A stretch of DNA of 26,041 nucleotides from a virus. Location of the stretch: IMG/VR virus record IMGVR_UViG_3300017969_000120, positions 1-26,041 of that record. One strand, given 5' to 3'. The notes below the pieces were generated by a model. The model made no database searches. It saw nothing but the letters and a program-made list of their open reading frames with translations, and had not been told where the DNA came from. Below are positions 8,125 through 14,525 of the stretch, piece by piece. The stretch's first letter is position 1; the number at the start of each line of letters is the position of its first letter. The position numbers and the translations under genes are program-made.

Positions 8125-8379
8125 ATGGAATATATAAAAGTAGAAAATGATATTTGGAAATTAGCAGACGGAAGTCTCTATGAAGGAGATGTTTCCGGTG
8201 TTAGTGGTCAAGCTTCAAAGATTGCTAAAAAAGGTCATGAATACAATTCAGATTACCTAGCAAAGCATGGTTGGGGCGTTAAAAAAGCAGCTCCTAAAGA
8301 AGAAGCTCCTAAGAAAAAATCAACCAAAAAATCAATCGAAAATAAAGCCGTTAAGCCAGAAGACGTAGAAGACAAGTAA
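8125..8379 (+). CDS. Small Lys-rich hypothetical protein after the capsid gene
   Basis: An 84-residue protein. Residues 1-55 look folded (YIKVENDIWKLADGSLYEG, and a YNSDYLAKHGWGVKK segment). Residues 56-84 are a low-complexity Lys/Ala/Pro/Glu tail (APKEEAPKKKSTKKS). An AAGGAAC ribosome binding site precedes the ATG. It sits where siphophages often carry a head decoration or small connector gene, but no family is recognised. The N-terminal YIKV motif is also found in the 96-aa protein at 14200, which starts KYIKV. Confidence 0.7.
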   Translation: MEYIKVENDIWKLADGSLYEGDVSGVSGQASKIAKKGHEYNSDYLAKHGWGVKKAAPKEEAPKKKSTKKSIENKAVKPEDVEDK

Positions 8380-8389
8380 GGTTTAGCCA

Positions 8390-9076
8390 ATGGCACTCTC
8401 TTCTGTTTCAGACGTTAAAAAGGCTATTGGTATAGACGTTTCAGCAAGTGATGAGACAAACATCACTGATATTTTTATACCGGCAGCAGACGCAGCAATT
8501 AAAAATTTTGTTGGTTATGAGCTCGAATATAATGGAGCTATAGTTGACACATTTGATGGGGCTAATCAAGAAGAACTATTTACTTCAGTAGCACCAATAA
8601 TTTCAATTACTTCACTATATGAAGACTCAGTTCTCTATACAGAAGGTAATGAAGAACATTATGTTGCTTATAAACAAACAGGAAAAATCAAAAGAACAAA
8701 TAACAAAAGATGGTCAGATATTAGATTACAAAATGTTGTACTTACTTATGCAGCTGGTTACTCAGATTCAGAAGTAACAGCAGAAAACATACCATCAGAC
8801 TTAAAATTTATTAGTGCTAGAGCAGCTGGAAGGTTATTTACAGCTTCAGCAGCACTCTCATCTCAACAATCAACTGGTGAAGTTTCAACTCATAACGCTG
8901 ATAATTCAACAGATTCACAGTTTCAGTTAGTAACAGAAGAATCTATCGGTGATTATAAAGCAAAATATGAGTCAGTTGTAGATTTAATGAACCAAGAAAT
9001 ACTTAATACTCAAGATAAATCAGTATTAACTAAATATAAGAGACAATACTTCACATCTGCATCAATTTTAGACTAG
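8390..9076 (+). CDS. Head-tail connector, gp6-like adaptor
   Basis: A 228-residue protein beginning with the typical N-terminal helices of gp6/gp15-type adaptors (SSVSDVKKAIGIDVSASDET, FIPAADAAIKNFVGYEL). A central beta region follows (SVAPIISITSLYEDSVLY, LQNVVLTYAAGYSDSEV) with the usual end of that domain (IPSDLKFISARAAGRLF). The C-terminal 70 residues are Ser/Gln-rich and then helical. It should form the ring below the portal. The start has AAGG upstream. Position after the capsid gene fits. It is somewhat longer than simple adaptors of about 100-170 residues. Confidence 0.8.
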   Translation: MALSSVSDVKKAIGIDVSASDETNITDIFIPAADAAIKNFVGYELEYNGAIVDTFDGANQEELFTSVAPIISITSLYEDSVLYTEGNEEHYVAYKQTGKIKRTNNKRWSDIRLQNVVLTYAAGYSDSEVTAENIPSDLKFISARAAGRLFTASAALSSQQSTGEVSTHNADNSTDSQFQLVTEESIGDYKAKYESVVDLMNQEILNTQDKSVLTKYKRQYFTSASILD

Positions 9077-9085
9077 ACTGTAGTC

Positions 9086-9280
9086 ATGGAAGATAAAGAT
9101 ATTAAATTTAACAAGGCTCAAAGACAAGCATTTTTAAGAGCAGTTGACCTAGACCAGTTTATGGAAGCTGTTTTAGAGCAAATGAACTCATTGAGAATGC
9201 AAAAAGTTAATTTAGTTCAAGATATGGACGATATAGTAAACGATTACTTAAGCATTTGTAAAAAATACCCAATTAAGTAA
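9086..9280 (+). CDS. Small helical hypothetical protein
   Basis: A 64-residue, almost entirely helical charged protein (FNKAQRQAFLRAVDLDQFME, AVLEQMNSLRMQKVNLVQDM) without Cys or membrane segments. No strong ribosome binding site is visible. It lies nine bases after the connector gene and just before the first copy of a duplicated gene. The second copy at 25024 also follows small helical ORFs. Function unknown. Confidence 0.6.
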   Translation: MEDKDIKFNKAQRQAFLRAVDLDQFMEAVLEQMNSLRMQKVNLVQDMDDIVNDYLSICKKYPIK

Positions 9281-9301
9281 ATAAAAAAGTCTGGGAGGGC
9301 T

Positions 9302-10045
9302 ATGAAAATTCGAGGAATTGAATTTAGAACAGATATTGAGGGGTTAGAAAAGACACATCCACCTCAATCATCAAACTTTTATATGCCAAAATGGTTCAAA
9401 ACAATGCCATCTATAATAGAACAGCAACCAGAACCTAAACCACCTAATTATTTTGGAAAAATAGGAGAAACTGCAAAACAATTCTATTCATTTACTGTAA
9501 AAAAATGTCCTGCCATTGTAGATTTCTTAACTCAAGGATATGTAATACCTTTTTGGTGCGATATGCTTATACAAAGAGACCATATGATGCTTGAGTGGGA
9601 CAATAAAGGTTTCCCATCTAAACTAGAATTTCACGATGGACAACAAGTAACACATTGGAAGTTTAAATCTACAGATTTTAAGACACCAGTTAAGTTTGAA
9701 AACCCTTGGCGTATATATACACCTAAAGGATATTCTGTAGCATTCTTTCAACCGGAATATCAGTTTGAAACAAGGTTTTCTGTATTACCGGGTGTAGTAG
9801 AAACTGATAATTATCATCAAGTACACTTCCCAGCAATCATTCACGACACACAAGATTTTGTAATTAAAGCTGGAACACCTTTCATGCAAGTTTTTCCTTT
9901 CAAAAGAAAACAACTTGATTTAGTTGTGGGTCAAATGACACAAGCTATGAAAGATGAAGAATTAGAAAATAATGTATTTTTGAAGCAATACTTTAAAGAA
10001 TCATATAGAAAGCTGTTAAAATGGAGAGGCAATGGCAAGATATGA
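9302..10045 (+). CDS. Conserved hypothetical protein, copy 1 of a duplicated gene
   Basis: A 247-residue soluble protein with no membrane segment, preceded by a GGGAGG ribosome binding site. By eye about half of its positions match the 256-residue product at 25024. Shared blocks are PPNYFGKIG, CPAI, an IP-x-W segment, LIQR, LEWDNK, NPWRIYTP, GYSV, QFE-x-RF, VLPG, VETD, a GTPF segment and PFKR. The order of the last motifs recalls DUF6065-type proteins as I remember them, but I could not check this. Trp, Tyr and Pro are abundant. It lies within the structural block, so a virion or assembly role is possible. Function unknown. Confidence 0.75.
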   Translation: MKIRGIEFRTDIEGLEKTHPPQSSNFYMPKWFKTMPSIIEQQPEPKPPNYFGKIGETAKQFYSFTVKKCPAIVDFLTQGYVIPFWCDMLIQRDHMMLEWDNKGFPSKLEFHDGQQVTHWKFKSTDFKTPVKFENPWRIYTPKGYSVAFFQPEYQFETRFSVLPGVVETDNYHQVHFPAIIHDTQDFVIKAGTPFMQVFPFKRKQLDLVVGQMTQAMKDEELENNVFLKQYFKESYRKLLKWRGNGKI

Positions 10046-10271
10046 TTATAAATGTTCAAAGTGTGAATATGTGTTCGAGGTAACGCACTCAATACACGAC
10101 GAACCAAAGGTGAAATGTGAAAAATGTAAAGCAATTTCTACTAGACAAATTAGCAATAAAGTATATCTTTACGGAACTGTTGGTATTGATTGGAATACTA
10201 ACCCTAATGGTGCTTCTGAATCGATGAAGAAAAAAGCTAGTAAAGCTGCCAAAAGAAAACAACAGTTTTAA
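10032..10271 (+). CDS. FmdB-like zinc ribbon protein
   Basis: A 79-residue protein opening with MARYDYKCSKCEYVFEV, the signature of the FmdB/CxxC_CxxC family of small putative regulators. Cys pairs C8/C11 and C29/C32 would bind one zinc. The last 25 residues are basic (KKKASKAAKRKQQF), compatible with nucleic-acid binding. The start lies inside the preceding gene with GGAGAGG upstream. It ends convergently with the minus-strand SET gene, their stop codons overlapping by 4 bases, and no terminator separates them. Its target is unknown. Confidence 0.85.
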   Translation: MARYDYKCSKCEYVFEVTHSIHDEPKVKCEKCKAISTRQISNKVYLYGTVGIDWNTNPNGASESMKKKASKAAKRKQQF

Positions 10272-10570
10272 ACAGAATAAGTTTTATAACCTAAAGTCAA
10301 TTCCTCATCCGGCATAATATCTTTTGTCGTAATTAAATAAATATTTGGTCCTATGTCTATAAGTTCGCAGTTAGGGTCTTCACTATGATTCACAAAACCA
10401 CCAAGTGGTGTTCTTATCATTCCGTGTTGGTGTTCAATATTTTTTACGTGACTTAAACCTAAATTTTTACCTTTGTCTATTATTTGAGTGCTAAATAATC
10501 CAAGACCGTGTATTTCAGATTCACGGATAGTTAGATTTGACGGTAAAGGATAATATTTATCTTCTTCCAT
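10268..10570 (-). CDS. SET-domain protein, putative lysine methyltransferase
   Basis: A 100-residue minimal SET domain. It shows HGLGLF (21-26), the SAM-binding and pseudoknot segment GGFVNHSEDPNC (57-68) with the NHS core, and PDEELTLGY (87-95) ending in the expected catalytic Tyr95. There is no post-SET cysteine cluster and no pre-SET region. SET enzymes transfer methyl groups from S-adenosylmethionine to protein lysines; the substrate here is unknown. The gene is the last of a minus-strand group that includes a peptidoglycan lytic enzyme, and its start overlaps the end of a 41-aa ORF by 14 bases, implying coupling. Confidence 0.85.
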   Translation of the reverse strand: MEEDKYYPLPSNLTIRESEIHGLGLFSTQIIDKGKNLGLSHVKNIEHQHGMIRTPLGGFVNHSEDPNCELIDIGPNIYLITTKDIMPDEELTLGYKTYSV

Positions 10571-10682
10571 CTTCTCTAGCCTCTAAACTTTTTAACAATT
10601 CATCGCTGAGTTTCCAATCAGAATTTGCTACTTCTAATCTTCTAAGTCTAAATTCTTTATAAAATCTTTTAAAACCCTTCAT
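10557..10682 (-). CDS. 41-residue basic ORF between lysin and SET genes
   Basis: ATG at 10682 and TAA at 10557-10559 on the minus strand give a 41-residue basic helical peptide (MKGFKRFYKEFRLRRLEVAN at the start, LEAREDGRR at the end). It overlaps the lysin gene by 14 bases upstream and the SET gene by 14 bases downstream, so it fills the gap exactly. Tight overlap at both ends suggests a translated gene. It has no membrane segment, so it is not a normal holin. Function unknown. Confidence 0.5.
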   Translation of the reverse strand: MKGFKRFYKEFRLRRLEVANSDWKLSDELLKSLEAREDGRR

Positions 10683-11208
10683 CTCTCCACTTCTTTTCAA
10701 ATTTCTTTACATCACCCCAACAAAACTTACTAGAATTCCAATCTCTCCATCTAGTTTTACTGTAGGTATCTTCAGCTAGTTTACTAGCCATCCATATATT
10801 GTAATAAGGATTAAATTGAATAGTTTCATATTTGAACCCTTCTCTTACATAAAATTCTTGTTCTGGCAAAAATTCTAAAGGTATTCCAGAATATGTTAGT
10901 ATCTTAGAATCAAATTCTGGAGCGTCAAACTTTTCTGCAATCCAGTTCCAAGTTGAAGGTATAAATTGCATGACACCCGAATCATCAGCAGATTTACGGT
11001 AAGCTGAAGATTTACCTCTAGATTCACACCAACCTATACGCATTGCTGTATATAAATTCTTTTCATCAAAATTTTCTACATAAATATGAACATATTCAAT
11101 CATAGAACTTGGTATGACTTCAGTACATTCTCTGTAATCGTCTAGGATTTCTGGGGTCATTGTAGAAGGCATCAAAGACGCCATAAATATCATACATTCA
11201 ACTATCAT
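10669..11208 (-). CDS. Lytic transglycosylase-like peptidoglycan-degrading enzyme
   Basis: A 179-residue protein with the SLT/lysozyme-like signature CESRGKSSAY (catalytic E62 in 61-70), then SGVMQFIPSTWNW (77-89) and a FNPYYNIWMASKLAED segment typical of the third helix. It would cleave the glycan strands of peptidoglycan, either as endolysin or as an entry enzyme. The first 15 residues are hydrophobic and Met-rich (MIVECMIFMASLMPS), possibly a weak signal or signal-arrest segment. A second start at M6 is possible because the ribosome binding site before 11208 is weak. No holin gene is recognisable next to it. Confidence 0.85.
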   Translation of the reverse strand: MIVECMIFMASLMPSTMTPEILDDYRECTEVIPSSMIEYVHIYVENFDEKNLYTAMRIGWCESRGKSSAYRKSADDSGVMQFIPSTWNWIAEKFDAPEFDSKILTYSGIPLEFLPEQEFYVREGFKYETIQFNPYYNIWMASKLAEDTYSKTRWRDWNSSKFCWGDVKKFEKKWRDEGF

Positions 11209-11233
11209 ATACTTTTTTCTTTCTCATACTATT

Positions 11234-11261
11234 ATTATAACATAATATGGGAAATTTACAA
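11234..11261 (-). promoter_or_regulatory. Candidate promoter for lysin/SET genes
   Basis: On the minus strand, TTGTAA (11256-11261) is separated by 16 bases from TATAAT (11234-11239), with a TGT extended -10 element. The predicted start is about 11227, roughly 19 bases before the lysin ATG. The -35 touches the base just before the end of the upstream 75-aa gene. Confidence 0.5.
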
Positions 11262-11262
11262 G

Positions 11263-11490
11263 TTATATTTTTAAAGCTTCTTGTATAACTTCTTGTTCAG
11301 AATTGCCTGTTACACCGGTGATAAATTCGTTAACAAATCTACCATATTTGTCTTGTACTTGCTTGTATACTTGACCCTCGTAAGAGTTTGTATACTTATT
11401 CCAAGCTACAAATAGTGTGTTTTCACCGATTTTGAGCAGTTTTTGATGCTCATCACTGGCAATAATTTCTGGTTTAAATGCTTCTAACAC
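11263..11490 (-). CDS. 75-residue hypothetical protein, first gene of the minus-strand island
   Basis: A 75-residue protein starting with GTG at 11490. A perfect AGGAGG (11496-11501) lies five bases upstream and fixes the start. The sequence suggests a small alpha/beta domain: LLKIGENTLFVAWNKYTNSY strands, YKQVQDKYGRFVNEF, then a C-terminal helix SEQEVIQEALKI. No Cys, signal peptide or membrane helix. No family is recognised. It has the best promoter and ribosome binding site of the island, so it should be well expressed. An anti-host or regulatory role is possible but not shown. Confidence 0.65.
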   Translation of the reverse strand: MLEAFKPEIIASDEHQKLLKIGENTLFVAWNKYTNSYEGQVYKQVQDKYGRFVNEFITGVTGNSEQEVIQEALKI

Positions 11491-11517
11491 AAAAACCTCC
11501 TTGTACTATACCCTTTA

Positions 11518-11544
11518 ATTATACCATATTGTACTCAAATGCAA
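11518..11544 (-). promoter_or_regulatory. Minus-strand promoter with extended -10
   Basis: On the minus strand, TTGCAT (11539-11544) is followed after 15 bases by TATAAT (11518-11523), preceded by TGG (extended -10). AGTACAA occurs twice, at 11529-11535 and 11501-11507, flanking the -10, and could be an operator. The transcript would start about 11511, some 20 bases before the GTG, leaving room for the AGGAGG. Confidence 0.65.
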
Positions 11545-11571
11545 GGAAAAAAAAGAAAATGTGTAAAAATC

Positions 11572-11600
11572 TTGCTAAAAAAACGTTTATGTGATAAAAT
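11572..11600 (+). promoter_or_regulatory. Plus-strand promoter, probably leaderless
   Basis: TTGCTA (11572-11577), 17-base spacer, TAAAAT (11595-11600) with TGA extended -10. An A-rich tract upstream could act as an UP element. The -10 ends five bases before the ATG at 11606, so the transcript would begin at or near the start codon. It is divergent from the minus-strand promoter. Confidence 0.7.
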
Positions 11601-11605
11601 GGAGT

Positions 11606-12352
11606 ATGGAAGATAATAATATAACTAAACCTACGATAGAGCAAGCAGAGTTCCTATTTAAGAAATTTCCTAACAAGAAACTTCGTGATTGGGCTGATGA
11701 ATGGGGTATGTCACATGAAAATGTACGCCTTATGAAGAAAAAACTTGGCTTGCCTACAAGAACTACGCCTATAAACAATATGGTGGCTGATGAAATAATA
11801 GCATTTATTAAAGATGGAAAGGGAACAATAAACACTGCTAGAACATACGCCAATTACCCATTTGGAAAAGGAAAGTTTCTATATTGGTTGGATGAAAATC
11901 CTCAATATAAAGATATTCTAAAAGAAGCTGAAGCAATTGCTGAAGAGAAGAAAAAGAATCCTACTCATAAGCGATGCATAGTTACTGGAGAATGGTTACC
12001 AGTATCAGAATTCTACAAAGACAAAGGAACGGTTGACGGATACTCAAGAAGAAGTAAAAAAGCTGTTCAGTCTATGGTAAGAGAATATTACTACAACAGA
12101 AATGTAACAGAACCTGTAGTAGAAAAGAAGCAATGTTCTGCACTTCCAGAACTTGGTGAATTACCTGCACACTACTTTCATAGAAATAGAAGGTTAACAT
12201 CTGGATTGCAACAATATTCAATAGCGTTTCAGACAGCTTATTCTGCTAATTTAAATTCAGCAGACCCAGAAGTAAGAAAGAACGCACACGGATTAGCTAA
12301 GAAAAAAGCATTAAAATATTTTGCTGAATTAGGGTACACACCTAAAAGTTAA
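11606..12352 (+). CDS. Putative DNA-binding protein with HTH and degenerate zinc-finger repeats
   Basis: A 248-residue basic protein. Residues 26-48 (LRDWADEWGMSHENVRLMKK) look like a helix-turn-helix, and about 60-115 form a second helical domain. Residues 122-153 and 175-208 are two similar segments (C-x-VTGEWLPVSEFY ... DGYS and C-x-ALPELGELPAHYF ... SGLQ). They resemble the Cys-x2-Cys ... FY ... DGL ... Cys-x2-Cys finger of phage HNH-type proteins but have kept only one Cys each. ATG 11606 is preferred over in-frame GTG 11591, which lies inside the -10 region. A dedicated promoter and terminator suggest a regulator; the function is not established. Confidence 0.7.
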   Translation: MEDNNITKPTIEQAEFLFKKFPNKKLRDWADEWGMSHENVRLMKKKLGLPTRTTPINNMVADEIIAFIKDGKGTINTARTYANYPFGKGKFLYWLDENPQYKDILKEAEAIAEEKKKNPTHKRCIVTGEWLPVSEFYKDKGTVDGYSRRSKKAVQSMVREYYYNRNVTEPVVEKKQCSALPELGELPAHYFHRNRRLTSGLQQYSIAFQTAYSANLNSADPEVRKNAHGLAKKKALKYFAELGYTPKS

Positions 12353-12370
12353 TCTGTTATTATTGATGTA

Positions 12371-12389
12371 CGTCAACTTTTTGTTGACG
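12371..12389. repeat. Perfect inverted repeat, possible operator or RNA hairpin
   Basis: CGTCAAC (12371-12377) and GTTGACG (12383-12389) are exact reverse complements around TTTTT. It lies 18 bases after the putative regulator's stop and ahead of a separate terminator. There is no T run directly after the stem, so it is not itself a terminator. Confidence 0.5.
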
Positions 12390-12403
12390 GGCATACTATA
12401 CTC

Positions 12404-12433
12404 AAAAGCCCCTTCTTCGTGAGGGGGTTTTTT
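12404..12433 (+). terminator. Rho-independent terminator
   Basis: CCCCTT (12409-12414) pairs with GAGGGG (12421-12426) around a short loop, flanked by AAAA and a T6 run at 12428-12433. It closes the transcript of the putative regulator at 11606. Confidence 0.85.
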
Positions 12434-12436
12434 GTT

Positions 12437-12450
12437 GGTATAATTATAAT
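12437..12450 (+). promoter_or_regulatory. Promoter box directly after terminator, likely leaderless
   Basis: TATAAT at 12439-12444, with TGG at 12436-12438 as extended -10, begins six bases after the terminator T run. Its end is seven bases before ATG 12452. A second TATAAT lies at 12445-12450. No good -35 exists because the terminator occupies that site. It would restart transcription for the head-completion and tail genes. Confidence 0.5.
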
Positions 12451-12451
12451 T

Positions 12452-12793
12452 ATGCCAAAGATACCAACTTCAGTACTAAATGAATCAATTACGATTCAAA
12501 CATTAAGTGGTTCCTCCGTAGATGATAGAGGTCTTTCTACTGCTACATTTTCAGACTCAGCAACTTCAGTTCAATGTAGAATTGAACACACGAGAGGTTC
12601 AGAATTAACAACAGACGGTAGAACAGAAGAAAACGATATCTTTATTGTGACAATGGGACCAGACGAATCAATAACTCCTCAAGACAGAATTCAGTGGCAA
12701 AATAATTATTATGATGTAAAAGTCGTTAAAAATATAAAAGACCGTTTTGGTAATGTTTTCTATAAAGAAGTAGAAATGACAGCAGGCTACTAA
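12452..12793 (+). CDS. Head closure / head-tail joining protein
   Basis: A 113-residue protein of the phage head-tail adaptor type (SPP1 gp16-like). Typical features are a start in ITIQTLSGSSVDDRGLSTAT, a middle strand SVQCRIEHTRGSELTTDGRT, and the conserved end DRIQWQNNYYDVKVVKNIKD followed by FYKEVEMTAGY. ATG 12452 is chosen. An in-frame GTG at 12419 would lie inside the upstream terminator hairpin and add only low-complexity residues. No ribosome binding site precedes 12452, fitting leaderless expression. The next gene overlaps as TAATG. Confidence 0.85.
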   Translation: MPKIPTSVLNESITIQTLSGSSVDDRGLSTATFSDSATSVQCRIEHTRGSELTTDGRTEENDIFIVTMGPDESITPQDRIQWQNNYYDVKVVKNIKDRFGNVFYKEVEMTAGY

Positions 12794-13749
12794 TGGCACA
12801 AAGATTAAGACTTAATAGGTCATTAAGAACGCTTAAAAAAATTGATTCTAAATCAAAGCGTTATCAGTTTGGTAAGATTGCTAGTTTTCAAGATTTAAGA
12901 AGTTTCTTTTACGAATATTCTCTCTTTATTGGTGATATTCAAGCATTGCCGGGTATGCCTCAACTTGGTGCTTTAGGAAATGCAAGACATTATATGCTAA
13001 AAGGTGGTCGTATTATGGGTGACGTAAACGCTGCTATAGGTACATTCAATAAATTAAAAAGTGGAGACACCAATATTGAAGGAGCAGGAGAACGTATATT
13101 TAGAAGATTTGGTGGTAGAACAACAGGTAAACTTTTATTAATGGTTCCCGGAAACAACATGTTTTCTCGTGCAGCTCGTTCCGTAATAGGTGCTAACACT
13201 CAAAGAGCTTTTGACAGTTTTACTAAAAAACAATTTAGAAAAAATATTCCAGAAAAAGCAATAGTTCACGTCGAAGGAGGATTCAATGCTCAGTTAATAG
13301 CTAACCATATTGATGATGCTATAGCTATGGTAACAGAAGATGTTATAAGACAAGTGTACCCATTCGTTCCAGTAGTATCTGGAAAATTAAGAGGAACTTT
13401 AAGAGCAGATTTTGGAAGAGATAAAGCTAAAGGTGGAAGTATGCCATCTGGTGAAGTCATTATTGGTGATAGTACTACTCGTACATATCACGGAATGATA
13501 GAGTTTGGTTCTGGTAAAGGTTTCAACGTAGGTACAAAAGCTTTAGACAGATACTTCCCAGTACCAGAAGCAGTAAAAGTTTTGAAATCATCACCAAGAA
13601 ATCGTCCTGCTGTTAACTCAAAACATGGTAAAGGTGCCATGATGCGTAGAGGTGCTAGAAACACAATTGAAAGATTTGCAAAGAGTCCATCAAATGTAAA
13701 AGTTAGTACTCTCAACCTCATAGCCGAAGCAAATAAATTAAGGAAATAA
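12793..13749 (+). CDS. HK97 gp10-like neck/tail completion protein
   Basis: A 318-residue basic protein. The C-terminal half has the gp10-like pattern FVPVVSGKLRGTLRADFGRD, then a strand GEVIIGDSTTRTYHGMIEFG with the usual HG-x-IEFG motif, and a late helix ARNTIERFAKS. The N-terminal 150 residues are an unusual extension rich in Arg, Gly and Phe (IFRRFGGRTTGKLLLMVPG) with no recognised family. Typical gp10-like proteins have 110-170 residues. The start overlaps the upstream stop (TAATG). It should act at the head-tail junction or tail end. Confidence 0.75.
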   Translation: MAQRLRLNRSLRTLKKIDSKSKRYQFGKIASFQDLRSFFYEYSLFIGDIQALPGMPQLGALGNARHYMLKGGRIMGDVNAAIGTFNKLKSGDTNIEGAGERIFRRFGGRTTGKLLLMVPGNNMFSRAARSVIGANTQRAFDSFTKKQFRKNIPEKAIVHVEGGFNAQLIANHIDDAIAMVTEDVIRQVYPFVPVVSGKLRGTLRADFGRDKAKGGSMPSGEVIIGDSTTRTYHGMIEFGSGKGFNVGTKALDRYFPVPEAVKVLKSSPRNRPAVNSKHGKGAMMRRGARNTIERFAKSPSNVKVSTLNLIAEANKLRK

Positions 13750-13750
13750 T

Positions 13751-14203
13751 ATGGTTCAGAATTTACCAGACGGAGAAATATTAGCTAGAACTTGGGCTTT
13801 AAGTAAAACAAGCATTACTGACTTAGTTCAACAAAAAATTGCAACAAGACTTCCTACTGGTTCAGATATGCCTTTTATTGTTATTCAAATGCTTGGTGGA
13901 AGTCCACTAGGTGGAGAGTCTTTAATATACCAAGCTCAACTTGTAGTAGATTTTTATGCAGGTAAATATGCAACTAACTCAACCAAAGGACAGCCAGATT
14001 ATTCTTCTGCATTCTCTTTAGGTAACACTTTCATAAGAGAAGCTTTTGACCACGCACCTACAAAACTAACTAGTGTAGGTGGAGAGGTTGGAATGGTTCA
14101 CGGTTTTGATTCAATATCTGGTCTTGGAAGAGTAGAGGAACCCGAGCTCGGTTTGGCACGCTATACTTGTGATATGGTAATGATTTATGGAGCGATATCG
14201 TGA
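13751..14203 (+). CDS. Tail terminator / tail completion protein
   Basis: A 150-residue protein in the gene-order slot between the neck protein and the major tail protein. The pattern fits tail terminators of the DUF3168/gpU type: an N-terminal helix (EILARTWALSKTSITDLVQQ), a strand with MPFIVIQMLGG, a strand YQAQLVVDFYAG, a helix AFSLGNTFIREAFDHAP and a last strand ARYTCDMVMIYG. It would cap the tail tube and join it to the head. Sequence match is moderate, so the name rests partly on position. Confidence 0.7.
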   Translation: MVQNLPDGEILARTWALSKTSITDLVQQKIATRLPTGSDMPFIVIQMLGGSPLGGESLIYQAQLVVDFYAGKYATNSTKGQPDYSSAFSLGNTFIREAFDHAPTKLTSVGGEVGMVHGFDSISGLGRVEEPELGLARYTCDMVMIYGAIS

Positions 14204-14490
14204 AATATATAAAAGTTAATCCATATATAAGAGTTTTTGATTCCATTAGGGATGAAAAACTTGATGTAATTTTTGACAAAATGAACTGGGTCGAAGTAAA
14301 AGACTCTGATTGGAACAGGCTGAAAGAAGCTCAAACCAAACAGGGAGATTTACTACTACCTAATTTTGTTGAAAAGACAGATGGTATGGGTGAAATTAAA
14401 AACTTTACTGCTGCTGAAAAAGTAGAAGAGGAAGTTTTAGATGATGAGTGGTTCGACAATCCTGCTGACACAGAAGTAGAAGAGGAATAA
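14200..14490 (+). CDS. Small acidic hypothetical protein
   Basis: A 96-residue protein with a GTG start overlapping the previous stop (GTGA). The N-terminus KYIKVNPYIRVFDSI is followed by a helix and a strongly acidic C-terminal third (KVEEEVLDDEWFDNPADTEV, then EEE). It sits just before the major tail protein. The KYIKV opening echoes the 84-aa protein at 8125. No family is recognised. Confidence 0.65.
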   Translation: MKYIKVNPYIRVFDSIRDEKLDVIFDKMNWVEVKDSDWNRLKEAQTKQGDLLLPNFVEKTDGMGEIKNFTAAEKVEEEVLDDEWFDNPADTEVEEE

Positions 14491-14525
14491 CGAAAAGTTA
14501 TTCATAGAGTAAGTAGGTATAAGAA

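Noticed and set aside
11591-11605. GTG 11591 as start of the putative regulator
   Set aside because: It lies four bases before and partly in the -10 region of a strong promoter, so it would not be transcribed; ATG 11606 is preferred.
12419-12451. GTG 12419 as start of the head closure gene
   Set aside because: It lies within the loop and stem of the upstream terminator and adds residues not seen in this family; ATG 12452 is used.
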